Origin: Planctomycetota bacterium
Lineage (GTDB): Bacteria; Planctomycetota; Phycisphaerae; Sedimentisphaerales; SM23-30
Direction of reading: 5' to 3'
Assembly (NCBI GenBank): GCA_029573975.1
Contig: JAKQBU010000105.1
Location: forward strand, 1 to 14,035
DNA: 14,035 bases
This document shows, piece after piece, positions 1 to 6,766 of the stretch (its first letter is position 1; the number at the start of each line of letters is the position of its first letter). The position numbers and the translations under genes were made by a program. The notes beneath the pieces were generated by a model. It saw only the letters and a list, made by a program, of their open reading frames with translations. It was not told the DNA's origin and made no database searches.

Positions 1-861
1 CAGCCCGTCGTAATGGCAACCGGGAGGGTTAGAAGGAATTCGAGCCGACAGCAAAAAGGAACGGCCCCGCTTTTTCGCAATTTCTTGAAGCATGATACGC
101 ACCCTGCGCATAAAGTCGGTCATTGCATTTCGATATCGCCATTGATAATTTGTGGGTAAGGATAAAGGCTGCCTGCTGAAATTGATTTCCAATCCGTCGA
201 AATCATAGTTTTCCGCCAGTTCCCGCAGAATCGCCAGCTTATAATCACGGACTTCCGGTACCGCGAAATTCCATACCCCAGGCCGATACCAGAATAAATC
301 GAGAAGCCAGTCGGGATGCTGTTCTTTCAGAGGTGCGGCTTTCGGCTGATTATTCTCAAGGCCGACATGATCCGGTCCGTTAATCCGGTAGGAGTAGAAT
401 GCTTCCAGACCTTGCTGGTGAGTTTCTGTTACCGCTACCTGCAGAATATCGATCCCCTCCTGGAACCATTTTTGCAATCCCGGATGCTCGTAAACGGCTG
501 TTACTTTACTGGGATAACCAACAATATTTCCTTCGTCCATGCACCAGGCAATACTATCCACTTGACTTCCAGGCCGGACGAGCCAGTTGAAATAGGTATC
601 CAGCCATTGATTTACATCGATTCCATAATTGGCCGCCAATCCGCTATCATTATCGACACAAATACGACGCTGACGATTAACCGCTTCCATGTGGGCCTTG
701 GACAGTTTTATCGGTTCCATAGGCTCTAAAACCACAATTTCCGCATAAGCAGGCTTGGAGTTATCCCACGCCAAAGGAAGATTTTCAGCAATAGCAGAAA
801 TAGACAAAAGAAAGACTAAAACGGCAATCAATAGATACTGTCTTTTGATGTATGAAAACAT
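1..861 (-). CDS. Secreted TIM-barrel glycosidase-like protein, C-terminus cut by window edge
   Basis: The minus-strand frame is open from an ATG at 861 to base 1 (287 codons, no stop), so the 3' end lies outside the window. An AGGA seven bases before the ATG supports this start. Residues 1-25 form a signal peptide: basic YIKR, a hydrophobic stretch, then an AIA cleavage site before EN. The mature part resembles large families of exported TIM-barrel proteins related to glycoside hydrolases. HPDWLL (182-187) and WNFAVPEVRDY (197-207) lead into a strand with YDFDGLEINF (219-228), followed by a helix with FMRRVRIMLQEI. In such barrels the acidic residues of the DGLEIN strand are candidate catalytic or substrate-binding groups, but I cannot name the substrate or family number. 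Its base composition is near 50% G+C, clearly lower than the rest of the window, which suggests a different history. Export is well supported; glycosidase activity is an inference. Confidence 0.8.
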   Translation of the reverse strand, partial: MFSYIKRQYLLIAVLVFLLSISAIAENLPLAWDNSKPAYAEIVVLEPMEPIKLSKAHMEAVNRQRRICVDNDSGLAANYGIDVNQWLDTYFNWLVRPGSQVDSIAWCMDEGNIVGYPSKVTAVYEHPGLQKWFQEGIDILQVAVTETHQQGLEAFYSYRINGPDHVGLENNQPKAAPLKEQHPDWLLDLFWYRPGVWNFAVPEVRDYKLAILRELAENYDFDGLEINFSRQPLSLPTNYQWRYRNAMTDFMRRVRIMLQEIAKKRGRSFLLSARIPSNPPGCHYDGL

Positions 862-915
862 AAATATTTCCTATGTAGAGAGCTTACTTTAATTTGGAAG
901 GAAAAAGGGGATATT

Positions 916-1053
916 CTACTTTTCTTCCCTTTTTTGAGGTCGGCCTCTGGGTCGTATCGTGTATTCCAGGCCAAACTTTTTCGCGATATCCTTCACCCAA
1001 CTCCCATCGCCTAATGGTCGCTCCCTATGGATACAGGTTTGCAACTGCTCTAT
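916..1053 (-). pseudogene. C-terminal remnant of a REP-associated tyrosine transposase (RAYT, Y1_Tnp superfamily)
   Basis: This minus-strand frame ends at TAG (916-918). It encodes RERPLGDGSW, then VKDIAKKFGLEYTIRPRGRP and a basic tail. The pattern RGxPxGdxxWvxxtAkxlgLexTlRpRGRPrk is the characteristic C-terminus of RAYTs, the single-domain IS200/IS605-like transposases common in planctomycetes. Only about 45 codons are recognisable. The N-terminal and catalytic parts (HUH and Tyr motifs) are absent, there is no start codon or Shine-Dalgarno site, and the frame is closed upstream by the TGA that ends the bactofilin gene at 1099. I read it as a decayed remnant left when the region between bactofilin and the left-edge gene was rearranged. 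No flanking REP palindromes were seen. Confidence in the family is high because the tail motif is specific. Confidence 0.75.
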
Positions 1054-1098
1054 TTTTACCAGACTCTTTCCGAACGGAAACAACACGCAACAACGTTT

Positions 1099-1482
1099 TC
1101 ATTTTTCAGATGTGCCGGGAATAGGTTCGATGCGGTAGTACCCTTTCAGCAAAGCCCCCTCTTTAACCTCCAGCCGGCTGGCACTGACATCCCCCACCAT
1201 CCGCGCCCCCGGATACACCGTCACCTTCCCCCGCGCCACAATATCCCCGTACATCTGACCGGCCACCTCCAAATTCTGCACCCGCAGCTTCGCCCGCACA
1301 TGGCCCGTCGGCGTCACCGAAATAGACCCCCCCGTCTCAATATTCGTCACCGAATGATAGGTCTGGATTACATGGTCTTCCACCCCTACCCGCTGATTGC
1401 AGTACCGGCAATTGACGCTGAAGGCCCGGTCGCTGACCTCCAGCTCCCGGCCGCAATGCGTACAAATCACCGTCCGCGGCAT
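1099..1482 (-). CDS. Bactofilin with N-terminal zinc ribbon
   Basis: The 127-residue product starts MPRTVICTHC. Residues 7-28 hold a C-X2-C-X14-C-X2-C zinc ribbon (C7, C10, C25, C28). Residues 45-115 follow the bactofilin pattern of short beta-helix rungs: glycines and aliphatic residues recur in ETGGSISV, LEVAGQMYGDI, GKVTVYPGARMVGDV and SRLEVKEGA. Bactofilins polymerise without nucleotide into cytoplasmic filaments that scaffold envelope enzymes. The ribbon may bind a partner or cap the polymer (inference). I chose the ATG at 1482 because AAGGA lies ten bases upstream and the ribbon begins at once. The frame stays open to 1695 with another ATG at 1572, but that one lacks a good ribosome site and would overlap nothing useful. 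The gene is third in a probable receiver-bactofilin-bactofilin transcription unit, 149 nt after the previous stop. A transposase remnant follows in the same frame beyond the TGA. Confidence 0.85.
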   Translation of the reverse strand: MPRTVICTHCGRELEVSDRAFSVNCRYCNQRVGVEDHVIQTYHSVTNIETGGSISVTPTGHVRAKLRVQNLEVAGQMYGDIVARGKVTVYPGARMVGDVSASRLEVKEGALLKGYYRIEPIPGTSEK

Positions 1483-1631
1483 AGTTGTGCCATCCTTACT
1501 GCAACCGACATGCCGTTGGGATTGCCGGCACGTCTTTTCCTTGACGGAACCGCCAAAAGTCGATTTCGCCATCCACAAACGGCTCTGGCTCCCCAATAAC
1601 AAGGGGCCGAAGAGCTTTTGACGCTGGCGTT

Positions 1632-2015
1632 TTACTTCGGCTTCGGGGCCGCCTTCTCCCCCGCCGCCTCCACCGCGCCATTGCCCACATTGCAATGGCC
1701 GGTAAAGCTGGCGCCGTCCACCACTACCAGCCGGCCGCAGCGGATATCCCCCTGCAGCCGGGCCGTCTTCTTCAATTCAATCAGATCCGAGGCCGCCATG
1801 TTGCCCTTGACCTCCCCCTCCACCGCCACACTGCCGGCCTCAATATCCGCCAGAATCCTGGCCCCGGGCGCCACTTCCAGCGAACCGGCAGTCTTGATCT
1901 GGCCTTCAAACGTGCCCAGCACCTTGACGCTCTTTTCAAAGCTCAATTCGCCTTTGAATTTGGCATCCGGGCCTATGATTGTCGGGAACTCATTTTCCAA
2001 TTCTCCACTCCTCAA
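1632..2015 (-). CDS. Bactofilin (polymer-forming cytoskeletal protein)
   Basis: This is a 127-residue classical bactofilin. TIIGPDAKFKGEL near the N-terminus is the family signature. It is followed by repeated beta-helix rungs (VKVLGTFEGQI, SLEVAPGARILADI, VAVEGEVKGNM, LIELKKTARLQGDI, LVVVDGASFTG) and a short Ala/Lys tail that is probably disordered. Bactofilins form non-polar, nucleotide-independent filaments on the cytoplasmic side of the membrane and recruit cell-wall or morphogenesis proteins. The start is a TTG in either case. The one at 2015 has GGAGG ten bases upstream. A second TTG at 2000 has AGGAG seven bases upstream and would begin MENEFP, and is equally credible. It sits 65 nt after the receiver gene and before the zinc-ribbon bactofilin, so the two bactofilins may co-assemble (inference). 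Confidence 0.9.
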   Translation of the reverse strand: MRSGELENEFPTIIGPDAKFKGELSFEKSVKVLGTFEGQIKTAGSLEVAPGARILADIEAGSVAVEGEVKGNMAASDLIELKKTARLQGDIRCGRLVVVDGASFTGHCNVGNGAVEAAGEKAAPKPK

Positions 2016-2080
2016 TGTTCGCAGACCTCCGCTGCCTGAACCGGGACGCCTTTCCTTGACAGTCCCCTTTTATAGTACCT

Positions 2081-2488
2081 CTATTCCTTTTTTTCTTTTT
2101 CCCCTTCGCCGCTCAAAAGCTGCTCCGCCGCCTTGACCAGCTTCTCCATCCGGAACGGCTTATTGATATACGCATCCACTCCCAGCGTCTCCGCATACAC
2201 CTTGTGCCGCGCCCCCGGATTGGCCGTAATCATTATCACCGGCGGCTTGCCCGTCTCCTTCCGCATCGGACGGATCTTTTCCATCACCAGAAATCCGCTG
2301 CGCCCGGGCAGCATCTGATCCAGCACCAGCAAATCCGGCACCTCCTGCTGAATCATATCCACCGCCTGATTGCCGTTGCCCGTGGTCTTGATGGTCACGC
2401 CAAAGTCTTCCAATGCCGCCTTGATCGCCGTGCGAATGTCTTCATCATCATCGACAATCAATACTGTTTTTCCCGGAAATTTAGCCAT
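2081..2488 (-). CDS. Stand-alone response-regulator receiver (CheY-like)
   Basis: The product is a 135-residue single receiver domain with no output domain. Starting from the ATG at 2488 (AGGA seven bases upstream), the acidic pocket is D13-D14 in VLIVDDDED. The phospho-acceptor is D57 in LLVLDQMLPG, the switch Thr is T88 in MITAN, and the conserved Lys is K110 in NKPF, so all phosphorylation residues are present. The C-terminus ends in a Glu/Lys run after the last helix. Such proteins pass a phospho-signal by protein contact in the cytoplasm. No histidine kinase is encoded in the window. Two bactofilin genes follow on the same strand, suggesting the receiver may control their assembly or that of clients (inference). 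A strong promoter and a long hairpin lie upstream. An in-frame extension to 2596 exists but lacks family similarity and covers the hairpin, so it was not used. Confidence 0.93.
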   Translation of the reverse strand: MAKFPGKTVLIVDDDEDIRTAIKAALEDFGVTIKTTGNGNQAVDMIQQEVPDLLVLDQMLPGRSGFLVMEKIRPMRKETGKPPVIMITANPGARHKVYAETLGVDAYINKPFRMEKLVKAAEQLLSGEGEKEKKE

Positions 2489-2509
2489 TTCTGTATCCTG
2501 CTTTCTTGG

Positions 2510-2556
2510 GTATTTGTGTTTTGCATCCCCCTTTCGGGACGCCAAAATACAAATAC
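2510..2556 (-). promoter_or_regulatory. Long imperfect hairpin in the receiver-gene leader
   Basis: Read on the minus strand, the outer arms GTATTTGT and ACAAATAC pair over 8 bp. An A/C mismatch follows, then a 5-bp TTTTG/CAAAA block, one bulged G, and an inner block ending in CCC-GAAA-GGG. In all about 19 pairs close on a small purine loop. It ends 21 nt before the receiver ATG and about 10 nt before its AGGA site, inside the predicted transcript. No U-run follows, so it is not a standard terminator. It may affect mRNA stability or translation (inference). Confidence 0.55.
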
Positions 2557-2599
2557 GCTGCTTCACAACACCTTTCTCTATACCATTGCTAAACAATAA

Positions 2600-2628
2600 A
2601 TAATAACCGATACCCCCTCTTTTGTCAA
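2600..2628 (-). promoter_or_regulatory. Predicted sigma70 promoter for the receiver-bactofilin unit
   Basis: On the minus strand a perfect -35 TTGACA (2623-2628) is separated by exactly 17 bases from TATTAT (2600-2605), which matches the -10 consensus TATAAT at five of six positions. Transcription would start near 2593, giving a leader of about 105 nt that includes the hairpin at 2510-2556. This is the best promoter match in the window. It would drive the receiver and plausibly both bactofilins, since no terminator is visible between them. Confidence 0.7.
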
Positions 2629-2835
2629 GCAGGCAATACCCTCTTTCTCTTCCGCATCATCCCGCCGGCTCCCTGCCCAGCCGCCAGCTTAAGCCCCCCA
2701 ACGCTAACCCGCCTCGCCGCCCCGTCTTGCCATAACTTTATAAATAAGTATGACTTAGCGGATTACAGGGCCGCCTCCCCTACGCCTTCCGCCGCTTTCG
2801 CCCTGCCAAACCGGGTAAAATACCCAATGATAACG

Positions 2836-4314
2836 CTAATTCCCCACCTCAATTTCCTTAATCCGAAAGCGTCCCATAATCGAAAGCAACGCAAAAAAAT
2901 CCTCCGGATTCCCGCTGCCGGCCGCCTGGGCAATATGGCCGGCGCTATAGCCCCCCGGCGCCCGCGTGGCATCCAGCCCCACCCACCGTTCCCCAATATA
3001 TGCCTGCACCCAGGCATGGCCGCCGAAAAAGTCCTGCTGATCCATAAATTGCGGACAATACACATATCCCATCACCACCTGCGCCGGGATCCCCACCGCC
3101 CGGCATAACGCCGCCGTCAATACCGCATGTTCGCTGCAATCCCCCTGCCGGCTCTGCGCCACCTCCGCCGCCGAGGCATATCCGACCGAAAGATCCTTGG
3201 CCTTGATATATTCATGCACAAATGATTCAATCCGCCGGGCCGCTTCCGCCGCATCCTGCGTATCCCCGATCGCTTTCCGGGCCAGCTCGATGATCGCCGG
3301 GTCGTCACTCTGCAAATACCGCGTCGGCTTCATCGCCTCCCGCACCGCCGCATCGCTGCCGGCATAGGGAAATGCCACATTCCCAGCCGCCGCCACCGGC
3401 CGGACCGTCACATACAAGCCCCCCTCGCCGTCCGGGCGGACCACCTGATTGTCATTCGCCGGGAACACCAGTTCCTTGCCGTCCTTGGCTTCCAGATGAT
3501 AGGTAATCGCCTTGACGCTTTTCACATCCGGCAGGGAAACCGGGCTGGCCAGAAAAAACTCTTTCAAAAAATCCGCCTCGTCGTTTTTACTCAATGCAAA
3601 TTCCCGGCTGCACGCCACCATTTCTACCACCATCCCCATCATGGGGATCACCATTTTCTGGGCGTCATAATTTTTATCGACATAACTGGTCTGGTTAACC
3701 GTGCTGCCGCTCATCTTCAATTCCACCATTACTTCCGTCAGGGGCGTGATCCGCCCCAGCAAATCCACATCTTTGGTAGGTCCAATCCGCACCTGTGCCT
3801 CCATCGCCTGCATCATCAGGGCCGAAAACATCTTTACCGGATAGGCCGTACCTTCTTTCAGCCCCTTTTCCCTGCTCAGCAGCAGCAATCCCTCCGGCAT
3901 CAGCGCCCCCTCCGGCCAGTCCAGGCTCTGCTGTTGCGTGGTGCCCGCCGCCTTGACCGTCACGTCGAATCCCCCCTTCTCATTCTTCCGCCCCTTTACC
4001 GTCATCGACAGCATCCCCATATCCTGCACACTCTCAAATCCCAGCGGCTCCCCCTGGCGGCTCTCCAGACTGCTCTCCTTAACCGCGATGCTCACTTCCG
4101 TCCCGCCCCGATTCATGGTCAGATGGACCGTCTCGGTAGTCGCCACCTTCTCCCCCTTCACCTTCCGTTCATGCGTCCCATACCCCACCTTTTGACCGGA
4201 CATAAACACCGCAAAATAGCTCTTCTCCCCCGCCTCCCCTTCCTGAGCCGCTGCCCCCGTCCCGCCTGCCAATAGAACTCCCAGCCCAATAACTACGCAC
4301 CGGAAAAACTTCAT
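2836..4314 (-). CDS. Exported transglutaminase-like cysteine protein
   Basis: The 492-residue protein has a signal peptide (MKFFRC, hydrophobic 7-20, cleavage near AAAQ 21-24). A long N-terminal region (about 25-330) has beta-rich character and no motif I recognise. A C-terminal transglutaminase-like domain (about 340-470) follows, with Cys393 in GDCSEHA, His433 in GGHAWVQAY and Asp448 in GLDATRA. These form the expected Cys-His-Asp triad, so it is probably active. Bacterial members act outside the cytoplasm as peptidases, amidases or crosslinkers; the substrate here is unknown. The ATG at 4314 has GGGGA five bases upstream. It lies 33 nt after an M20 deacylase gene on the same strand, so the two are probably cotranscribed, suggesting linked peptide or amide chemistry (inference). 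The domain order of a large N-terminal region before the catalytic domain matches secreted planctomycete transglutaminase-like proteins. Confidence 0.9.
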   Translation of the reverse strand: MKFFRCVVIGLGVLLAGGTGAAAQEGEAGEKSYFAVFMSGQKVGYGTHERKVKGEKVATTETVHLTMNRGGTEVSIAVKESSLESRQGEPLGFESVQDMGMLSMTVKGRKNEKGGFDVTVKAAGTTQQQSLDWPEGALMPEGLLLLSREKGLKEGTAYPVKMFSALMMQAMEAQVRIGPTKDVDLLGRITPLTEVMVELKMSGSTVNQTSYVDKNYDAQKMVIPMMGMVVEMVACSREFALSKNDEADFLKEFFLASPVSLPDVKSVKAITYHLEAKDGKELVFPANDNQVVRPDGEGGLYVTVRPVAAAGNVAFPYAGSDAAVREAMKPTRYLQSDDPAIIELARKAIGDTQDAAEAARRIESFVHEYIKAKDLSVGYASAAEVAQSRQGDCSEHAVLTAALCRAVGIPAQVVMGYVYCPQFMDQQDFFGGHAWVQAYIGERWVGLDATRAPGGYSAGHIAQAAGSGNPEDFFALLSIMGRFRIKEIEVGN

Positions 4315-4347
4315 ACTTGTCCCCTTTCCTGTAAATGGGTTACGCTT

Positions 4348-5493
4348 TTACTCCCACCCGCTATCCAGAAACACGCTATACGCCGCCAGTCCTTTTTCCA
4401 ACTGGTCTATCTCGATATACTCATCCGCCGTATGGGCCTGATGGATGCTGCCCGGCCCGAAGATCGGCGTCGGGATCGACCGCCCGTGAAACGCACTGGC
4501 ATCGGTGGCATAGGCAACCGAGGCCGTCCGGCGAATCCCAGCCGCCTCCTGCGCCGCCGCCAGCAGAGCCGCCACCAGCGGATGGCCCGGATCCGTTTCC
4601 ATCGGGTGATATTCATTCATCCGTTCCAGCTCCACCTGCCCCGGCATCTGCCGATTCAAAAAAGCCGCCAGTTCATCCCGGCACTGCCGCGGGCTGCGGC
4701 CCGGCAAAAATCGCCAGTCAATCCGCCCCTGACAGCTATCCGGTATCACATTGATCTGCCGGCCCCCTTCCACCACCGTCACTGCCAGCGTCTCCTGCTG
4801 CAGCGCCGGGTGGCCCGGACGCCGCGACAAATCCCCGGCAAACTGCTCCACCCCCGTTACGGCCCGCGCCATCGTATAGATCGCATTCTCCCCCCTCTCC
4901 GGTACGGAACTGTGCGCACTCCGCCCCCGCGTCCGCATCGTCAGCCGCAGCACCCCCTTATGGGCCACGATCACCTCCAGATCCGTCGGCTCGGCAAATA
5001 CGGCGGCTGTAATTTCACCCGGAAAATGCTCCGCAAAAAAACTGGCGCCCGCCATATCGTACTCTTCCCCGCAGGTGGCCAGCAACACCAGATTCCACGG
5101 CAATCCGCCTTTACGAACCCGATCCCGAAACGCCGCCATCAGCGCCGCCAACGGCCCCTTGTCATCGCAGGCCCCCCGCCCATAAATCCGCCCCTCCGCC
5201 AGCTTCGGCACAAACGGCTCGACCGTCATCCCCGTCACATCCACCGTATCCATATGCCCGGCCAGCAGCAAGGTCCGGGACCGGTCCGCGCCCTCCGCCA
5301 TCGCGAAAACATTCTCCCGGCCCGCCAGCACCCTCTGCCGCTGCGGCTTCAATCCCTGCCCCGCCAGCCACCCATACACAAAATCCGCCATCCGCTCCTC
5401 CCCATACGGCATCTTGCGATACTCCTTCTCCTGCGGATTCACGCTCGCCTGCGCGATCAGTTTACAGCATAATTCTACCACTTCGCTTGACAT
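4348..5493 (-). CDS. M20-family metallohydrolase, ArgE/DapE-like deacylase
   Basis: The 381-residue cytoplasmic enzyme carries all the di-zinc M20 motifs: H80 and D82 in GHMDTVD, bridging D110 in GRGACDDKG, catalytic E143 and ligand E144 in CGEEYD, E168 in AEPTDL, and H354 in GPGSIHQAHTADEY. The dimerisation lid lies between, with GRSAHSS (190-196) and INVIPD (247-252). The GPGSIxQAHxxDEY ending is closest to acetylornithine deacetylase-like members, which hydrolyse N-acyl amino acids. The true substrate could equally be a dipeptide or another acyl-amino acid, as no arginine or lysine genes are nearby. The ATG at 5493 has no spaced ribosome site. A TTG at 5502 is an alternative and the message may be nearly leaderless. 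It is divergent from the phosphodiester glycosidase gene and followed 33 nt later by the transglutaminase-like gene. Confidence 0.9.
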   Translation of the reverse strand: MSSEVVELCCKLIAQASVNPQEKEYRKMPYGEERMADFVYGWLAGQGLKPQRQRVLAGRENVFAMAEGADRSRTLLLAGHMDTVDVTGMTVEPFVPKLAEGRIYGRGACDDKGPLAALMAAFRDRVRKGGLPWNLVLLATCGEEYDMAGASFFAEHFPGEITAAVFAEPTDLEVIVAHKGVLRLTMRTRGRSAHSSVPERGENAIYTMARAVTGVEQFAGDLSRRPGHPALQQETLAVTVVEGGRQINVIPDSCQGRIDWRFLPGRSPRQCRDELAAFLNRQMPGQVELERMNEYHPMETDPGHPLVAALLAAAQEAAGIRRTASVAYATDASAFHGRSIPTPIFGPGSIHQAHTADEYIEIDQLEKGLAAYSVFLDSGWE

Positions 5494-5515
5494 ACCTGCC
5501 AATATACAGTATCTG
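5487..5515 (+). promoter_or_regulatory. Possible sigma70 promoter for the phosphodiester glycosidase gene
   Basis: A perfect TTGACA (5487-5492) is followed after 17 bases by TATCTG (5510-5515), which is only a half match to TATAAT. The -35 box overlaps the start codon of the divergent M20 gene, so activity in one direction could interfere with the other. The weak -10 keeps confidence low. Confidence 0.35.
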
Positions 5516-5573
5516 ATAAAAAGAAAAAGAAATCTTTGTTCCTTTTTGCAGAAATTTTACGGAGATGCAAACT

Positions 5574-6746
5574 ATGGCCTTCTTCTCTGCCGCCCCTAAA
5601 CACCGAAACCTTCTTCAAATCCTTTTCGGCCTGTTGGCAATTTGCGGCGCCGTCGGCTGCCTCACGGCCCAAACCGCCGTCGATCCCTGGCCTGAAGTCG
5701 TCCCCGGAATCGAATACATCCATCAGCGGATCGGCAGCCAGCCCTGGTCCGTTCACGCCGTCAAAATCGACCGCTCCGTCGATTCGTTTTACTTCCTGTC
5801 CACCCTGGCCCAGGGCCAAATCAAGGGCCTGGCCCCCCTCACCCGCCAAATCGAATCCATCCCGCAATCCTGCGGCAAACCCCTCGCCGCCATCAACGCC
5901 GATTTCTTCCGCATCCAGCCCGGCCCCTACCAGGGCGACCCCACCGGCCTGCAGATCGTGCAGGGAGAACTGGTCAGCGACCCCGGCGATACCAGCCTCT
6001 GGTTCGATCCCAACGGCCGGCCGCACATCGCCCCGGTGGTCAGCAACTTCCAATGCACCGCCCCCGATCAAAAAACCTTTCCATTCCGCCTGAATCAGGA
6101 ACGCGCCGAAAACGCCGCTGTCCTTTTCACGCCCGCCTTCGGCCCTTCCACCTGCACCGCCGCCGGTACGGAACTCATTCTGGAAAAAACTCCCGCCGGC
6201 CCCTGGCTGCCCCTCCAGGTCGGAATGCAATTTCAGGCTCAGATTCGAACCATCAGCCCAGCCGGCGATACCGCCATCGAACCCGATACCCTGGTCCTTT
6301 CCCTCGGTCCCGGTATGCTGGCCAGCCTCCCGGATTTCCAGCCGGGAATGACCCTCTCCTTCTCGCTGCAAACCCAGCCCGACCTGACCGGCGTACCCAC
6401 CGCCCTGGGCGGCCACCCAATTCTGCTCCAAAACGGCAAAATGCCCGGCGGCCTGGATGAAAAAAGCCGCCATCCCCGCTCCGCCTTCGGCTGGAACGAT
6501 CAATTCTTTTTCCTGGTCGTCGTCGATGGCCGCCAAAAGGGCCTCTCCATCGGCATGACCTTTCCCGAACTGGCACGCCTCATGCAGCAATTCGGCTGCA
6601 ACGAGGCCGTCAACCTCGACGGCGGCGGCTCCTCCACCCTCTGGCTCGGCGGAAAAATCCTCAATTCCCCCTCCGACGGCCGGCAGCGTAGCATCGCCAA
6701 CGGCCTCATCCTCATGCAAAAAGTAAATCCCAATCCCGAAAAATAA
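5574..6746 (+). CDS. Exported phosphodiester glycosidase-family protein (NAGPA domain)
   Basis: The 390-residue protein has an N-terminal hydrophobic export signal (13-30). The AVGC ending could be a weak lipobox; otherwise cleavage is near TAQTA. The NAGPA/DUF2233-type domain runs from about 105 to 380: AINADFF (106-112), GGHPILLQNG (279-288), HPRSAFG (300-306), VVVDGR (315-320), SIGMTFPELA (325-334), NLDGGGSS (347-354) and IANGLIL (374-380). The family includes the enzyme that uncovers mannose-6-phosphate by cleaving GlcNAc from a phosphodiester. Bacterial members are linked to exopolysaccharide or teichoic-type phosphodiesters. The start at 5574 was preferred over the ATG at 5565 because GGAG lies nine bases upstream of the former but touches the latter. 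It is the only plus-strand gene and ends 20 nt from the convergent radical SAM gene. The adjacent polysaccharide operon suggests a surface glycan substrate (inference). Confidence 0.9.
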   Translation: MAFFSAAPKHRNLLQILFGLLAICGAVGCLTAQTAVDPWPEVVPGIEYIHQRIGSQPWSVHAVKIDRSVDSFYFLSTLAQGQIKGLAPLTRQIESIPQSCGKPLAAINADFFRIQPGPYQGDPTGLQIVQGELVSDPGDTSLWFDPNGRPHIAPVVSNFQCTAPDQKTFPFRLNQERAENAAVLFTPAFGPSTCTAAGTELILEKTPAGPWLPLQVGMQFQAQIRTISPAGDTAIEPDTLVLSLGPGMLASLPDFQPGMTLSFSLQTQPDLTGVPTALGGHPILLQNGKMPGGLDEKSRHPRSAFGWNDQFFFLVVVDGRQKGLSIGMTFPELARLMQQFGCNEAVNLDGGGSSTLWLGGKILNSPSDGRQRSIANGLILMQKVNPNPEK

Positions 6747-6766
6747 GCTCCACCGGCATTTACCCG

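Larger units (their letters stand above)
2489..2835. other. Intergenic stretch between receiver gene and transglutaminase gene
   Basis: About 350 bases without a convincing gene. It holds the receiver leader, its hairpin and promoter on the right-to-left path. Nearer the transglutaminase stop there is a weak 5-bp inverted repeat (2813-2825, gggta/taccc) that is too short and lacks a T-run to call a terminator. A minus-strand open frame ending at the -35 box has no start or ribosome site that I can support. Confidence 0.5.

Noticed and set aside
2813..2825. Possible terminator after the transglutaminase-like gene
   Set aside because: The stem is only 5 bp with a 3-nt loop and no following T-run on the transcript.
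4432..5472. 346-codon plus-strand ORF rich in Arg, Pro and His
   Set aside because: It lies opposite the M20 gene with all catalytic motifs intact, and its composition is typical of an antisense shadow.
5493..5513. LexA-like half site (TACTGTATAT on the minus strand) near the M20 start
   Set aside because: Only one half resembles the enterobacterial SOS box, the other half does not match, and no SOS gene is present.
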